Made by a program: the position numbers and the translations under genes. From Chloroflexota bacterium (GTDB lineage: Bacteria > Chloroflexota > Chloroflexia > Thermomicrobiales > UBA6265), in NCBI GenBank assembly GCA_023423795.1, contig JAFAEX010000160.1:1-23259 (forward strand): DNA of 23,259 nt, in the 5' to 3' direction. The first letter of the stretch is position 1, and each line of letters opens with the position of its first letter. A model generated the notes under the pieces. That model saw nothing but the letters and a program-made list of their open reading frames with translations, did no database searches and was not told the DNA's origin. This document shows positions 7,660 to 14,327 of this stretch, piece after piece.

Positions 7660-7741
7660 TACGTAGGGCGCTGGGTTTTCCGGTTTGTCGTGCATACGTA
7701 GGCCGGACGACGCGGATCGACGCGCGACGACGCACCGTAGG
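7660..7741 (+). promoter_or_regulatory. Repeated TACGTAGG motifs before the cupin gene
   Basis: TACGTAGG occurs at 7660-7667 and 7695-7702, and CGTAGG again at 7736-7741, with spacings of 35 and about 39 bp. TACGTA is itself palindromic. The motifs fill the 173-bp gap between the LuxR-type regulator and the cupin gene and could be binding sites for a helix-turn-helix regulator. No convincing -35/-10 pair was seen. Confidence 0.3.
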
Positions 7742-7793
7742 CGCGAGGACTTCCTGGTGCCGAACCCCGAGCACCTCGCGCAAGGAGGGCGTC

Positions 7794-8282
7794 GTGAAGC
7801 GACGGCGACTGCTGATGCAGGCCGCAACGGTGGCGTTTGTCGGGCGCATCGAGCCGATGCCAACCACGGCCTCGTCGCCTATCGGCGGCACGATTCCCGT
7901 CAGCGCCATTCCGGGCTTCCGGCTTCGCCTCGCCCGCGCCGTGCGCCAACCCGGTTGGGAGGGCGGATTCGACGGCGCGCTGGTCGCCTGCGTCGTGGCC
8001 GGCGAACTGACGGTCGGGCTCGACGACGGCTACGCGGCGATCTGGCGCGCCGGCGCGGACGACGGACCAAACGCGGAACCGCTGCTGCCCGGCGACGTGG
8101 CCTTCATCGGAAGCGGGGACTGCATCGCCGCCGATCCCGAAGGTGCATCGACGGCGGGTTCGCTGCGCAACCTCGGACCGGACGCGGCAGAGGTATGGGA
8201 AACCGCACTCACCCCGATGCCGCTGGCACGCACCCAACCGTGCGAGCGACGCGCGCGCACCGCGTCGCCACCGTCCTCCTAG
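7794..8282 (+). CDS. Exported cupin-like protein, metal ligands not conserved
   Basis: The 162-aa product starts at GTG 7794 with an excellent AAGGAGGG site 4 nt upstream. The N-terminus KRRRLLMQAATVAFVG has a basic, twin-arginine-like head and a short hydrophobic stretch, so export is plausible. Residues about 35-150 follow a cupin pattern: an RxPG turn, a strand ending in VVAGELTVGLDDG, a PLLPGDVAFIG turn, and a final NLGPDAAEVWETALTP strand. The usual HxH...E metal motif is not visible, so enzymatic activity is doubtful and ligand binding or sensing is more likely. It follows the LuxR-type regulator on the same strand. The frame continues upstream to 7386, but that part is the regulator's shadow. 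Confidence 0.75.
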   Translation: MKRRRLLMQAATVAFVGRIEPMPTTASSPIGGTIPVSAIPGFRLRLARAVRQPGWEGGFDGALVACVVAGELTVGLDDGYAAIWRAGADDGPNAEPLLPGDVAFIGSGDCIAADPEGASTAGSLRNLGPDAAEVWETALTPMPLARTQPCERRARTASPPSS

Positions 8283-8301
8283 GACTGGCGCGCGTCGATG
8301 G

Positions 8302-8327
8302 CTCCCCGGCCGACGACGGCCGGGGGG
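8302..8327 (+). terminator. GC-rich hairpin after the cupin gene
   Basis: A stem of about 11 bp (8302-8312 with 8317-8327, ACGA loop, one G-T pair) starts 20 nt past the cupin stop. It lacks a T-run, so termination is likely but unproven. The rest of 8283-8536, between convergent genes, shows nothing else. Confidence 0.45.
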
Positions 8328-8536
8328 CCGAGAGCGTTCGCCATCAAGCGCGATCGGGATCGAGGCCTTCGCCGCCGGCTTGAACGACGGACGCGGGCCG
8401 CGTGGCAGGCGTTTGCGGAATGCCGGTGGCGCTGCCGTGCCGCCAGGCCGCAACCCGGAGACGGTCTGCGTCCGGCCGCCTTCTCTCATACCGCCGTTCG
8501 TCTCGGCATGGACCTGCACGCAATCATCAGGAGGGA

Positions 8537-9382
8537 TCACCCGACCAACCGCGTGAACGGCGCCCCAGGGAGCACGTCGTTCGCATATGCGAGGACGGCA
8601 TCCTCGACGCGTTGCGGGTACAACACACCGATGGCGACCGCGACCTCGCGGGAGAGGTCGCCGAAGAGGGCGGCGGTCGCGAACAGGGCGGCGCGGGCGT
8701 CCGCCGCGTCGAACCGGCCGAAGCAGTCGTGGAGTCGCCGCCAGGCGTCCGGGTCGGCCCAGCGCTCCATTCCGAGTCCAAGGTAGTGGACGTCGGCCGC
8801 GCCACGGCAGGCAACCGCGTGCCACTCCACCATCCGCAGCAGCAGTTCCTTCGCGGTCGCGTCGCGGAACTTCGCGTGCCAGAGGTCGCCGCGCGCGAGG
8901 TACTTGGCGACGTGCCAGACCTCGAACCAGAACTCCTCCACGGCGGCGGCGAACATCATCGGCGTCGGCGGCAAGGCGGGCGCGGGCCCGGGCGCAGGAG
9001 GCAACCGTCCGGCCAGCCCGTCCTTGTCCAGCAGGACCCGGTAGGCGCGGTCATAGGGGTCGGGCAACAGCGCCGCGCCGGCGAGCCGGTCGAGGTCAAC
9101 CACCGGCAGCAACGAGAAATCGACCTTCTGGCCGCCCTCGTAGATGACGAGCCGGGCCGCGTCGCCGCCATCTCCCAGCGGCAGGCACACGAGCATCGGC
9201 GCGAACGCGGCGTACCAGCCATCGTCGGCGGCGAGCGCGTCCGGGTCCGTGGCGAACACGGCGACGTCGTGGTCCGACAGCGCGTCGGCATCGCCACGGG
9301 CGCGTGAGCCGGTGAGGACCAGCGTGCGCACGCGGTCGTCGCCGACGCCCCAGCGCACGATGCGGTCGAGCAGATCGTCCAT
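8537..9382 (-). CDS. Aminoglycoside 6-adenylyltransferase-like nucleotidyltransferase
   Basis: The 281-aa protein matches the streptomycin 6-adenylyltransferase (ANT(6)/AadK) family, which transfers AMP from ATP to a hydroxyl of streptomycin-type drugs. The nucleotidyltransferase core shows LTGSRARGD (24-31) followed by the metal-binding SDHDVAVF (Asp37, Asp39) and a third acidic residue in KVDFSLLP (Asp88). The C-terminal helical part has the family pattern around LLLRMVEWHAVA and LFGDLSREVAVAIG. Length is normal. ATG 9382 has no ribosome-binding site but lies 6 nt after a TACACT box, so the mRNA is probably leaderless. Whether it gives resistance is unknown; many chromosomal members are uncharacterised. 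Confidence 0.87.
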   Translation of the reverse strand: MDDLLDRIVRWGVGDDRVRTLVLTGSRARGDADALSDHDVAVFATDPDALAADDGWYAAFAPMLVCLPLGDGGDAARLVIYEGGQKVDFSLLPVVDLDRLAGAALLPDPYDRAYRVLLDKDGLAGRLPPAPGPAPALPPTPMMFAAAVEEFWFEVWHVAKYLARGDLWHAKFRDATAKELLLRMVEWHAVACRGAADVHYLGLGMERWADPDAWRRLHDCFGRFDAADARAALFATAALFGDLSREVAVAIGVLYPQRVEDAVLAYANDVLPGAPFTRLVG

Positions 9383-9388
9383 CGGGAA

Positions 9389-9416
9389 AGTGTACGGCGG
9401 CGCGCACAAACACCAA
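9389..9416 (-). promoter_or_regulatory. Promoter of the nucleotidyltransferase gene, predicted leaderless
   Basis: Minus-strand TTGGTG (9416-9411), a 16-nt spacer and TACACT (9394-9389). The start site would fall at or next to ATG 9382. Its -35 box overlaps the foot of the preceding terminator hairpin. Confidence 0.55.
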
Positions 9417-9440
9417 CCCGGCCCCTGGGGAGGCCGGGTT
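9415..9440 (-). terminator. Terminator hairpin after the 152-aa gene
   Basis: A perfect 9-bp stem (9415-9423 with 9432-9440, 8-nt loop) is followed on the minus strand by a T/G-rich stretch with one TTT. It lies about 80 nt after the stop of the gene at 9523-9981 and separates it from the nucleotidyltransferase gene. Confidence 0.5.
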
Positions 9441-9522
9441 CGTGCGGGAAGGGGGGAGGGAGATGTGAATCCATCGTCGAGGACGTTGGGTAGGGTCCGT
9501 CGTCCTCTGTCCCGGTCTACGC

Positions 9523-9981
9523 CTACGGCGCGGAATCGGATGCATCGCCGGCCGGGATCTCGCCGCCGTCGGGCATGATCCAGCGGCGGCGCGCGCCGTC
9601 GTAATAGCGCCCGTCCGGGTGCTTCGCCGGCACGGGGATCTCCGCCACTGGCAACTCGCGCTTCGACATCCGCAGCACGCGGCGCTCCGGGTGGACCCAG
9701 ACGCGCCACTCGGCCCCGCCGAGGTCGTCGAGCAGGGACCCGGCGCACCACCAGCCGCCGGGGCGGGAGCGCGGCTGGCCGGGCATCGCGACGACCCGCT
9801 CGCGCAGTGCGGCGACGGAATATTCGGCGTACCGCTGGTCCTGGCGGTAGCCGGCGATGCGCACGGCGACGGCGCGGCGCAGCGCGCGGGCGAGCACGTC
9901 GGCCGGCGGCGGGAGCGGCGAAGGCGACGCAACGACGGGAGGAACGGGTGCAGGCTCGGCCACGGCGGGACCCTCCGGCAT
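9523..9981 (-). CDS. Unrecognised 152-aa protein
   Basis: I do not recognise this family. The protein has a Pro/Ala/Val-rich N-terminus (1-28), then a helical segment with LARALRRAVAVRIAGYRQDQ. A Trp-rich region follows (GGWWCAGSLLDDLGGAEWRVWV, split around residue 75-97), and it ends in a compact motif RYYDGARRRWIMPDGGEIPA. There is no signal peptide or membrane segment. Two things support it as a real gene: a strong promoter upstream at 10048-10076 and a terminator-like hairpin downstream. There is no clear ribosome-binding site; a 6-bp hairpin (9983-9988 with 9994-9999) abuts the ATG and could restrain translation. Confidence 0.65.
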   Translation of the reverse strand: MPEGPAVAEPAPVPPVVASPSPLPPPADVLARALRRAVAVRIAGYRQDQRYAEYSVAALRERVVAMPGQPRSRPGGWWCAGSLLDDLGGAEWRVWVHPERRVLRMSKRELPVAEIPVPAKHPDGRYYDGARRRWIMPDGGEIPAGDASDSAP

Positions 9982-10045
9982 CGGGGCGAACGGCGCCCCA
10001 CGGTGCGGTCCCTACCGGTCGGCGCTTCCGCGCTCCGGGCCGTTT

Positions 10046-10076
10046 AGATCATATGTTCTATTATCGGGCGGCGCAA
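10046..10076 (-). promoter_or_regulatory. Strong promoter of the 152-aa gene with overlapping palindrome
   Basis: Minus-strand TTGCGC (10076-10071), a 17-nt spacer and TATGAT (10053-10048). Transcription would start near 10041, leaving a leader of about 60 nt. A 14-bp near-palindrome centred on CATATG (10046-10059, one mismatched pair) covers the -10 box and could be an operator. Confidence 0.65.
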
Positions 10077-10144
10077 GACGGTGGAACGGCTCGCCTCACC
10101 GTCGCACCTTTCCCATTTTGCACCAATAATCAACAGAATCATCA

Positions 10145-10221
10145 TCATCCCGAGCTTGCCCAGGGATCTCGTCATCGCCAACCAGAGGGTGCAACGAGAT
10201 CCCTCGACAAGCTCGGGATGA
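10145..10221. repeat. Palindromic repeat, copy 1
   Basis: Arms 10145-10172 and 10194-10221 (28 bp, 26 matching) enclose a 21-nt loop. The arm reads TCATCCCGAGCTTG followed by AGGGATCTCGT. It lies just beyond the P450 terminator. The same arm sequence recurs at 12216, 16464 and 21876. Confidence 0.9.
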
Positions 10222-10226
10222 CCGCG

Positions 10227-10263
10227 AAAAAAGCGACGGCCGGCACGATGGCCGGCCGTCGCT
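10227..10263 (-). terminator. Rho-independent terminator of the P450 gene
   Basis: A perfect 13-bp stem (10232-10244 with 10251-10263, 6-nt loop) is followed on the minus strand by a run of six T. It begins 25 nt after the P450 stop codon. Confidence 0.9.
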
Positions 10264-10288
10264 CCCCGGATGGGTCGTATCCCTGCGG

Positions 10289-11578
10289 CTACACCGCCAC
10301 CGGCAGCTTGTCCAACCCGCGCAGCAGGGTACCCGGCCGCCAGCGCAGGTCCTCGCGGGGTACGGCGAGCCGGATGTTCGGGAAGCGCTCCAGCAGGGAG
10401 GTGAAGGCAACCTGCCCCTCGATCCGCGCCAGCGGCGCGCCGAGGCAGGCGTGGATGCCCTTGCCGAAGGCGAGGTGCCGGCTCGCTTCCGGCCGCCCGA
10501 TGTCGAAGCGGTCCGGGTCGGGGAACTGCGACGGATCGCGATCCGCCGAGGCCAGCATCACCATCACCTCGCTGCCCTTCGGGATCACCGTGCCGGCGAT
10601 CTCGACGTCCTCGCGGGTGTAGCGCGGCAGCGAATGCTCGACCGGGCCGATGAAGCGCAGCACTTCCTCGACCAGCGGCTTCACCAGCGACGGATCGGCC
10701 TTCAGCCGGTCGAACTGGTCCGGATGCTCGAACAGCGCCAGCATCCCGTTGCCGATCAGCTTCACCGTCGTCTCGTGTCCGGCCACGATCAGGATGAAGA
10801 TCAGCCCCAGCAGCTCCTCTTCGCTCAGGCGGTCGCCCTCTTCCTCGACCTGCACCAGCGACGAAACGAGGTCGTCGCCGGGGTTGGCCCGCTTGTCGGC
10901 GATGAGGGTCCGCATGTACTCGATGAACTCGTAGAGCTTCTGGTTCAACTCCATGTCGCCCATGCTGGCCGGGTTGAACTCGACCGCCGCGTGCGACCAC
11001 ACCCGGAACACATCGCGCATCTCCATCGGCACGCCGAGCATCTCGGCGATCACCGTCAGCGGCAGCGGGAAGGCGTACTCGTCGATCAGGTCGAAGGCGG
11101 TCGCCCCGTCGGCGGTCATCTTCCGCTCGATTTCGTCCAGCAGGTCGTCGGCGATCTGCTGCACCCGCGGCCGCATCTCCTCGACGTACTTCGGCGTGAA
11201 CGAGCGCGACACCAGCTTGCGCAAGCGGGTGTGGTCCGGCGGATCGACCCCCAGCAGGTGGTGCGAGATGACCCCGTCCACCTCGCGGATGCGCGCGACC
11301 TGCTCCTCGGTCAAGTGGGCCAGCATCTGGGCGTAGATGCCCTCGAGCTGCTCCTGCGTGTAGACGCTGCCCGGATCGTTGGCGAAGCGCGTGTAGTCGC
11401 GCAGCACCGCCAGCGCGTCGTCGTAGCGGGTGACGAACCACATCGTCCGCCCGTTCGGCAGCGTTTCCGAAACGACCGGCGCATGCTCGCGCAACTCGGC
11501 GTACACCGCGTAGGCCCGGTCCTTGAAACCGGGGTCGAAGAACATCGCGTCAAGGCCATCCACTACCCGTTCGGCCAT
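10289..11578 (-). CDS. Cytochrome P450 monooxygenase
   Basis: A soluble bacterial P450 of 429 aa, in the CYP107-like size class, that would use a ferredoxin partner to insert oxygen into an unknown substrate. The I-helix oxygen-binding motif AGHETT is at 266-271, ExxR at Glu305-Arg308, and the haem-ligand loop FGKGIHACLG at 371-380 with Cys378 as ligand. There is no membrane anchor. ATG 11578 has GGAGG 6 nt upstream; the frame upstream crosses the promoter and is not used. It is divergent from marR and probably repressed by it. No reductase or dedicated ferredoxin lies beside it; the 7Fe ferredoxin at 22951 is too far away to assign. Confidence 0.96.
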   Translation of the reverse strand: MAERVVDGLDAMFFDPGFKDRAYAVYAELREHAPVVSETLPNGRTMWFVTRYDDALAVLRDYTRFANDPGSVYTQEQLEGIYAQMLAHLTEEQVARIREVDGVISHHLLGVDPPDHTRLRKLVSRSFTPKYVEEMRPRVQQIADDLLDEIERKMTADGATAFDLIDEYAFPLPLTVIAEMLGVPMEMRDVFRVWSHAAVEFNPASMGDMELNQKLYEFIEYMRTLIADKRANPGDDLVSSLVQVEEEGDRLSEEELLGLIFILIVAGHETTVKLIGNGMLALFEHPDQFDRLKADPSLVKPLVEEVLRFIGPVEHSLPRYTREDVEIAGTVIPKGSEVMVMLASADRDPSQFPDPDRFDIGRPEASRHLAFGKGIHACLGAPLARIEGQVAFTSLLERFPNIRLAVPREDLRWRPGTLLRGLDKLPVAV

Positions 11579-11622
11579 GCGAACCTCCGTTCGGCGTTGT
11601 CGATCATTTCCACTAACAACCA

Positions 11623-11652
11623 TTTGTACCACCAACGATTGCGGCGTACAAT
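11623..11652. promoter_or_regulatory. Fully overlapping antiparallel promoters of P450 and marR
   Basis: Plus strand: TTGTAC (11624-11629), 17 nt, TACAAT (11647-11652), driving marR. Minus strand: TTGTAC (11651-11646), 17 nt, TACAAA (11628-11623), driving the P450. Each -35 box coincides with the other promoter's -10 box, as an inverted repeat. Predicted leaders are about 40 nt each. Only one polymerase can sit here at a time. Confidence 0.75.
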
Positions 11653-11698
11653 GCGAACGCAGCCAGCCGCCACCAGCCGCCACCAGCCGAGGACGACG

Positions 11699-12187
11699 AT
11701 GCCGCCCGCCGATTCACCTGCCCCTTCGCACGCATCCCCACCGGCTCCGCGCAGCCGCGACTGCCTGACCTCGGAGGTGCTCTACCGGCTCGGCATCGTC
11801 CTGCGGCGGCGACTCGACGCCGCGCTCGAACACGCCGGCACGGGCCTGCGTACGCGCCACTACGCCGTGCTTTCGCGGTTGGACTGGCCGGAGCCGATGT
11901 CGCAACGGGAGGCGGCCGAAGCGGCCGATATTGACCCCGCGACGATGGTCAGGACCGTCGATGAGCTGGAACGGCTCGGCTTGGTGACACGGGCGCGCAA
12001 TCCCCGCGACCGCCGCGCCCACGCGCTCGCGCTCACGCCGGCCGGCCGCGACATGCTCGTTCACTCCGAGGAACTGCTGGCCGGAATCGAGGACGAGATC
12101 TTCTCCCCTCTCGGCGAAAATGGGGTTGCGCAACTCCGCACCTGGCTGGACGAAACGCTTGCCCGCGCCGAGCAGCGCACCGCCTGA
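11699..12187 (+). CDS. MarR-family transcriptional regulator
   Basis: A 162-aa winged-helix regulator. After a Pro/Ser/Ala-rich N-terminus (about 1-22) comes a helical dimer segment, then the DNA-binding domain with MSQREAAEAADIDPATMVRT as helix-turn-helix and the wing VTRARNPRDRRAHALALTPAG, the family signature. The C-terminus returns to dimerisation helices. ATG 11699 (GAGGA site upstream) is preferred to ATG 11651, which lies inside the -10 box of its own promoter. It diverges from the P450 gene across a shared promoter. MarR proteins usually repress themselves and the divergent gene until a small phenolic or drug-like ligand binds; the ligand is unknown here. Confidence 0.93.
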   Translation: MPPADSPAPSHASPPAPRSRDCLTSEVLYRLGIVLRRRLDAALEHAGTGLRTRHYAVLSRLDWPEPMSQREAAEAADIDPATMVRTVDELERLGLVTRARNPRDRRAHALALTPAGRDMLVHSEELLAGIEDEIFSPLGENGVAQLRTWLDETLARAEQRTA

Positions 12188-12215
12188 CGAGCGCATATCC
12201 CAAAACACGGCAACG

Positions 12216-12290
12216 GCGCCTCCTCCGTCATCCCGAGCTTGTCGAGGGATCTCGTTCTTCTCGACAAGCTCGGGATGACGGAGGAGGCGC
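12216..12290. repeat. Palindromic repeat, copy 2 (perfect 31-bp stem)
   Basis: Arms 12216-12246 and 12260-12290 pair without a mismatch around a 13-nt loop. The core is the same as in copy 1, but the inner part of the right arm is missing and the outer arms extend 12 bp beyond the shared core. It lies 29 nt after the marR stop, between marR and the convergent glycine-rich gene. Confidence 0.92.
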
Positions 12291-12403
12291 AGGCGGAACG
12301 CGACCCATAGCGTCGTCACCCACTCACACGGAACCCTGCTTCGGGGCGAACGCAACGGAGCGCACGGCTATTCCGCCAACCGACGAAACCAGCACACCGA
12401 CAC

Positions 12404-12440
12404 AAAAAAACACGGCCCCGACCGGAATCCGGTCGGGGCC
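12404..12440 (-). terminator. Rho-independent terminator of the glycine-rich gene
   Basis: A 12-bp perfect stem (12414-12425 with 12429-12440) is followed on the minus strand by GTG and seven T. A second small GC hairpin (12451-12466) lies between it and the stop codon. This is one of the two strongest terminators in the window. Confidence 0.9.
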
Positions 12441-12480
12441 GCGCCCATCCGGCCGCCGAGGCGGCCGAGGCGGGCCAGCC

Positions 12481-12753
12481 TTAGCTGACGAACGCCACGT
12501 TGTAGTTGCCGCCGGACGCATCGGCGATGCCGGTGCCGCCGCCCGCGCCGACGCCGACGCTGGTGCCGTTGGCGATCGCGCCGCCGTCCACGGCGACCGA
12601 GCCGACGGTGTCGCCCACGCCGATGGCGGTGCCGACGTTGCCGCCGGTGTTGAAGTCGCCCGCGGAAACCGCGCCGCCGTTGGCGCCCGCGACCGCGCCG
12701 CCGCCGTTACCGGCAGCCGCCGTCTCGATATCCTGGGCGAAGAGCAGGTTCAT
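12481..12753 (-). CDS. Glycine-rich 90-aa orphan protein
   Basis: I do not recognise this protein. It begins MNLLFAQDIETAAAGNGGG and continues almost entirely in Gly, Ala, Val, Asn, Ser, Thr and Asp, with recurrent units such as GGAVAGANGGAVSAG and DGGAIANGTSVGVGAGGG, ending in GGNYNVAFVS. It has no Cys, Lys or Arg after the start and no obvious signal peptide, so it is weakly acidic. The short spacing of Gly-Ala-Val units could form a beta-solenoid or a surface/structural layer. Support for a real gene: a strong GGGAGGG ribosome-binding site before ATG 12753 and a strong terminator. It diverges from an MFS exporter, but a link is only a guess. Confidence 0.75.
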   Translation of the reverse strand: MNLLFAQDIETAAAGNGGGAVAGANGGAVSAGDFNTGGNVGTAIGVGDTVGSVAVDGGAIANGTSVGVGAGGGTGIADASGGNYNVAFVS

Positions 12754-12927
12754 GCGAAATCCCTCCCTGACACGACCAATCCACTGCCCTCCCCGGACAG
12801 CCTGCTCTAGGATTACCACACCTCGCGACGAAAGTCGATAGGTCAGCCGTCCCGCCACCCGATCCGCGGGTTCCGTCCCACCGGCGCGGGACCCGCGCCG
12901 ACCGACGCGAACCCAGGTGCGCCGACC
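12754..12927. other. Divergent intergenic region, glycine-rich gene and MFS exporter
   Basis: This 174-bp region should carry promoters for both flanking genes. No convincing -35/-10 pair is visible on either strand; TAATCC (minus) and TAGGAT (plus) near 12809-12815 are weak -10 candidates. The glycine-rich gene's ribosome-binding site lies at its left edge. Confidence 0.35.
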
Positions 12928-14253
12928 GTGACCGACCGCCGCCCAACCGCCACCCGCCGCTCCTGGGACGTCCTCCGCCACCGCGACTACCGGCTGCTCT
13001 GGTCCGCCGAGATCCTCGCCACGGGCGCCAACCAGATGATGCGCGCCGCGCTCGCCTGGCAGCTCTTCGAGCTCACCGGCAGCGCCCTCCAGCTCGGTTT
13101 CCTCGGCCTGGCGCGGTTCGTGCCGCTCATCCTGTTCGGGCTCTGGGGCGGCGTCCTCGCCGACCGCGGCGACCGCCGCCGAACCCTCATGATCGCCCAA
13201 CTGGCGTTGATGGCCGCCTCCGCCGCGCTCGCCGCCGCCGCCTTTTCCGGCGGCATGCAGCCGTGGACCATCTACGCATTCACCGTGGCGGCCTCGACGT
13301 TCGGCGCGGTGGCCGCCCCAACCCGCTCGGCGCTCATCCCGGCGCTGGTACCACAGCACGAACTGGCCGGCGCGATGGCCATGAGCGGGCTCGCCTCGCA
13401 GGTCGGCGGGGTCGTCGGGCCGGCGCTGGCGGGCGTGCTGATCGCCGCGTTCGGCGTCGCCCCGCTCTACCTGTTCGACGCGTTCTCCTTCGCCGTCGTC
13501 ATCGCCGCGCTGCTGGCGTTGCGCACGCGCGCGGTCGTGCCGCCGACGGCGCGCCGGGGCTTCGCCGCCGTCGCCGAAGGGCTGCGCTTCCTCTGGCTCA
13601 CCTCGATCCTGCTCGGCGTGATGGGGCTGGACTTTCTCGCCACCTTCTTCGGCGCGAACTCGGTGCTGATGCCGATCTTCGCCGAAGAGATCCTCGGCGG
13701 CGGTCCGCGCACGCTCGGGTTGCTGCTGTCCGCGCCCGCCGCTGGCGCGGTCCTCGGCAGCCTCGCGATGGCCGCCGGGCGGCTGCCACGACGACCGGGA
13801 CTCGGCGTCCTTTGGGCGGTGGTCGGCTACGGCGCGTGCATCGTCGGCTTCGGCCTCAGCGGCAGCCTCTGGCTCGCGCTGCTCTTCCTCGCCGGCATGG
13901 GCGCGGCCGACGCGGTGAGCATGGCCCTGCGCCACACCGTCCGCAACCTCGCCACGCCGGATGCCCTGCGCGGCCGGATCGCAGCGGCGCATTCGACCTT
14001 CGCCTCGGGCGGCCCGCAACTCGGCGAGTTCGAATCCGGCCTGCTGGCGTCCGTCGTCGGCGCCCCAGCCGCCGTGGCGCTCGGCGGCGTCGGCACCCTT
14101 GCCGCCACCGCGCTGGTGGCGTGGCGCGTGCCCGCCATCGCCGCCTACCGGATCGGGGACCCCGTTCCCGAGCCTGGAACGCCTGACGAAGCGGCCGACA
14201 ACGGCGAGACCGCGCCGTTCACCAAACCCGGGGCGGCTCCGACCGGACGCTGA
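12928..14253 (+). CDS. MFS exporter, DHA3 / EntS-like
   Basis: A 441-aa major facilitator with about 10-12 hydrophobic helices in the inner membrane. The N-terminal LRHRDYRLLWSAEILATGAN and the loop GGVLADRGDRRRTL (about residues 72-85) are typical of the DHA3 group, which includes the enterobactin exporter EntS and macrolide exporters. The second half has a TVRNLATPDALRGRIAA segment, also common in this group. The cytoplasmic C-terminal tail (about 405-441) is Pro/Gly/Thr-rich. GTG 12928 is the only reasonable start; an AGGTG lies 10 nt upstream. The substrate is unknown. The downstream peptidase gene follows after 74 nt on the same strand and may be co-transcribed. Confidence 0.92.
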   Translation: MTDRRPTATRRSWDVLRHRDYRLLWSAEILATGANQMMRAALAWQLFELTGSALQLGFLGLARFVPLILFGLWGGVLADRGDRRRTLMIAQLALMAASAALAAAAFSGGMQPWTIYAFTVAASTFGAVAAPTRSALIPALVPQHELAGAMAMSGLASQVGGVVGPALAGVLIAAFGVAPLYLFDAFSFAVVIAALLALRTRAVVPPTARRGFAAVAEGLRFLWLTSILLGVMGLDFLATFFGANSVLMPIFAEEILGGGPRTLGLLLSAPAAGAVLGSLAMAAGRLPRRPGLGVLWAVVGYGACIVGFGLSGSLWLALLFLAGMGAADAVSMALRHTVRNLATPDALRGRIAAAHSTFASGGPQLGEFESGLLASVVGAPAAVALGGVGTLAATALVAWRVPAIAAYRIGDPVPEPGTPDEAADNGETAPFTKPGAAPTGR

Positions 14254-14327
14254 CGCGGGCGGTTGCCCGCCGTCCGATCCGCTGGCAAGATCGGGCGCAG
14301 GCTATCCGCGACGATTCGAGGTGAAGG

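Noticed and set aside
8283..8536. Small gene between the cupin and the nucleotidyltransferase
   Set aside because: Only short shadow frames without ribosome-binding sites or recognisable sequence.
10451..11698. Upstream extension of the marR frame across the P450 gene
   Set aside because: Antisense shadow; the promoter at 11624-11652 lies after it and the MarR homology begins after 11699.
10289..12187. P450 biosynthetic gene cluster
   Set aside because: Only the P450 and MarR are present; no core biosynthetic enzyme, reductase or tailoring gene is adjacent.
12481..12753. Microcin-like or ribosomally made modified peptide precursor
   Set aside because: Gly-rich like microcin B17, but it has no Cys, no clear leader/core split and no modification enzyme nearby; only an exporter and a peptidase, which are not specific.
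12754..14019. Upstream extension of the glycine-rich gene's frame across the MFS gene
   Set aside because: It is antisense to a convincing transporter; the ribosome-binding site at 12753 marks the real start.
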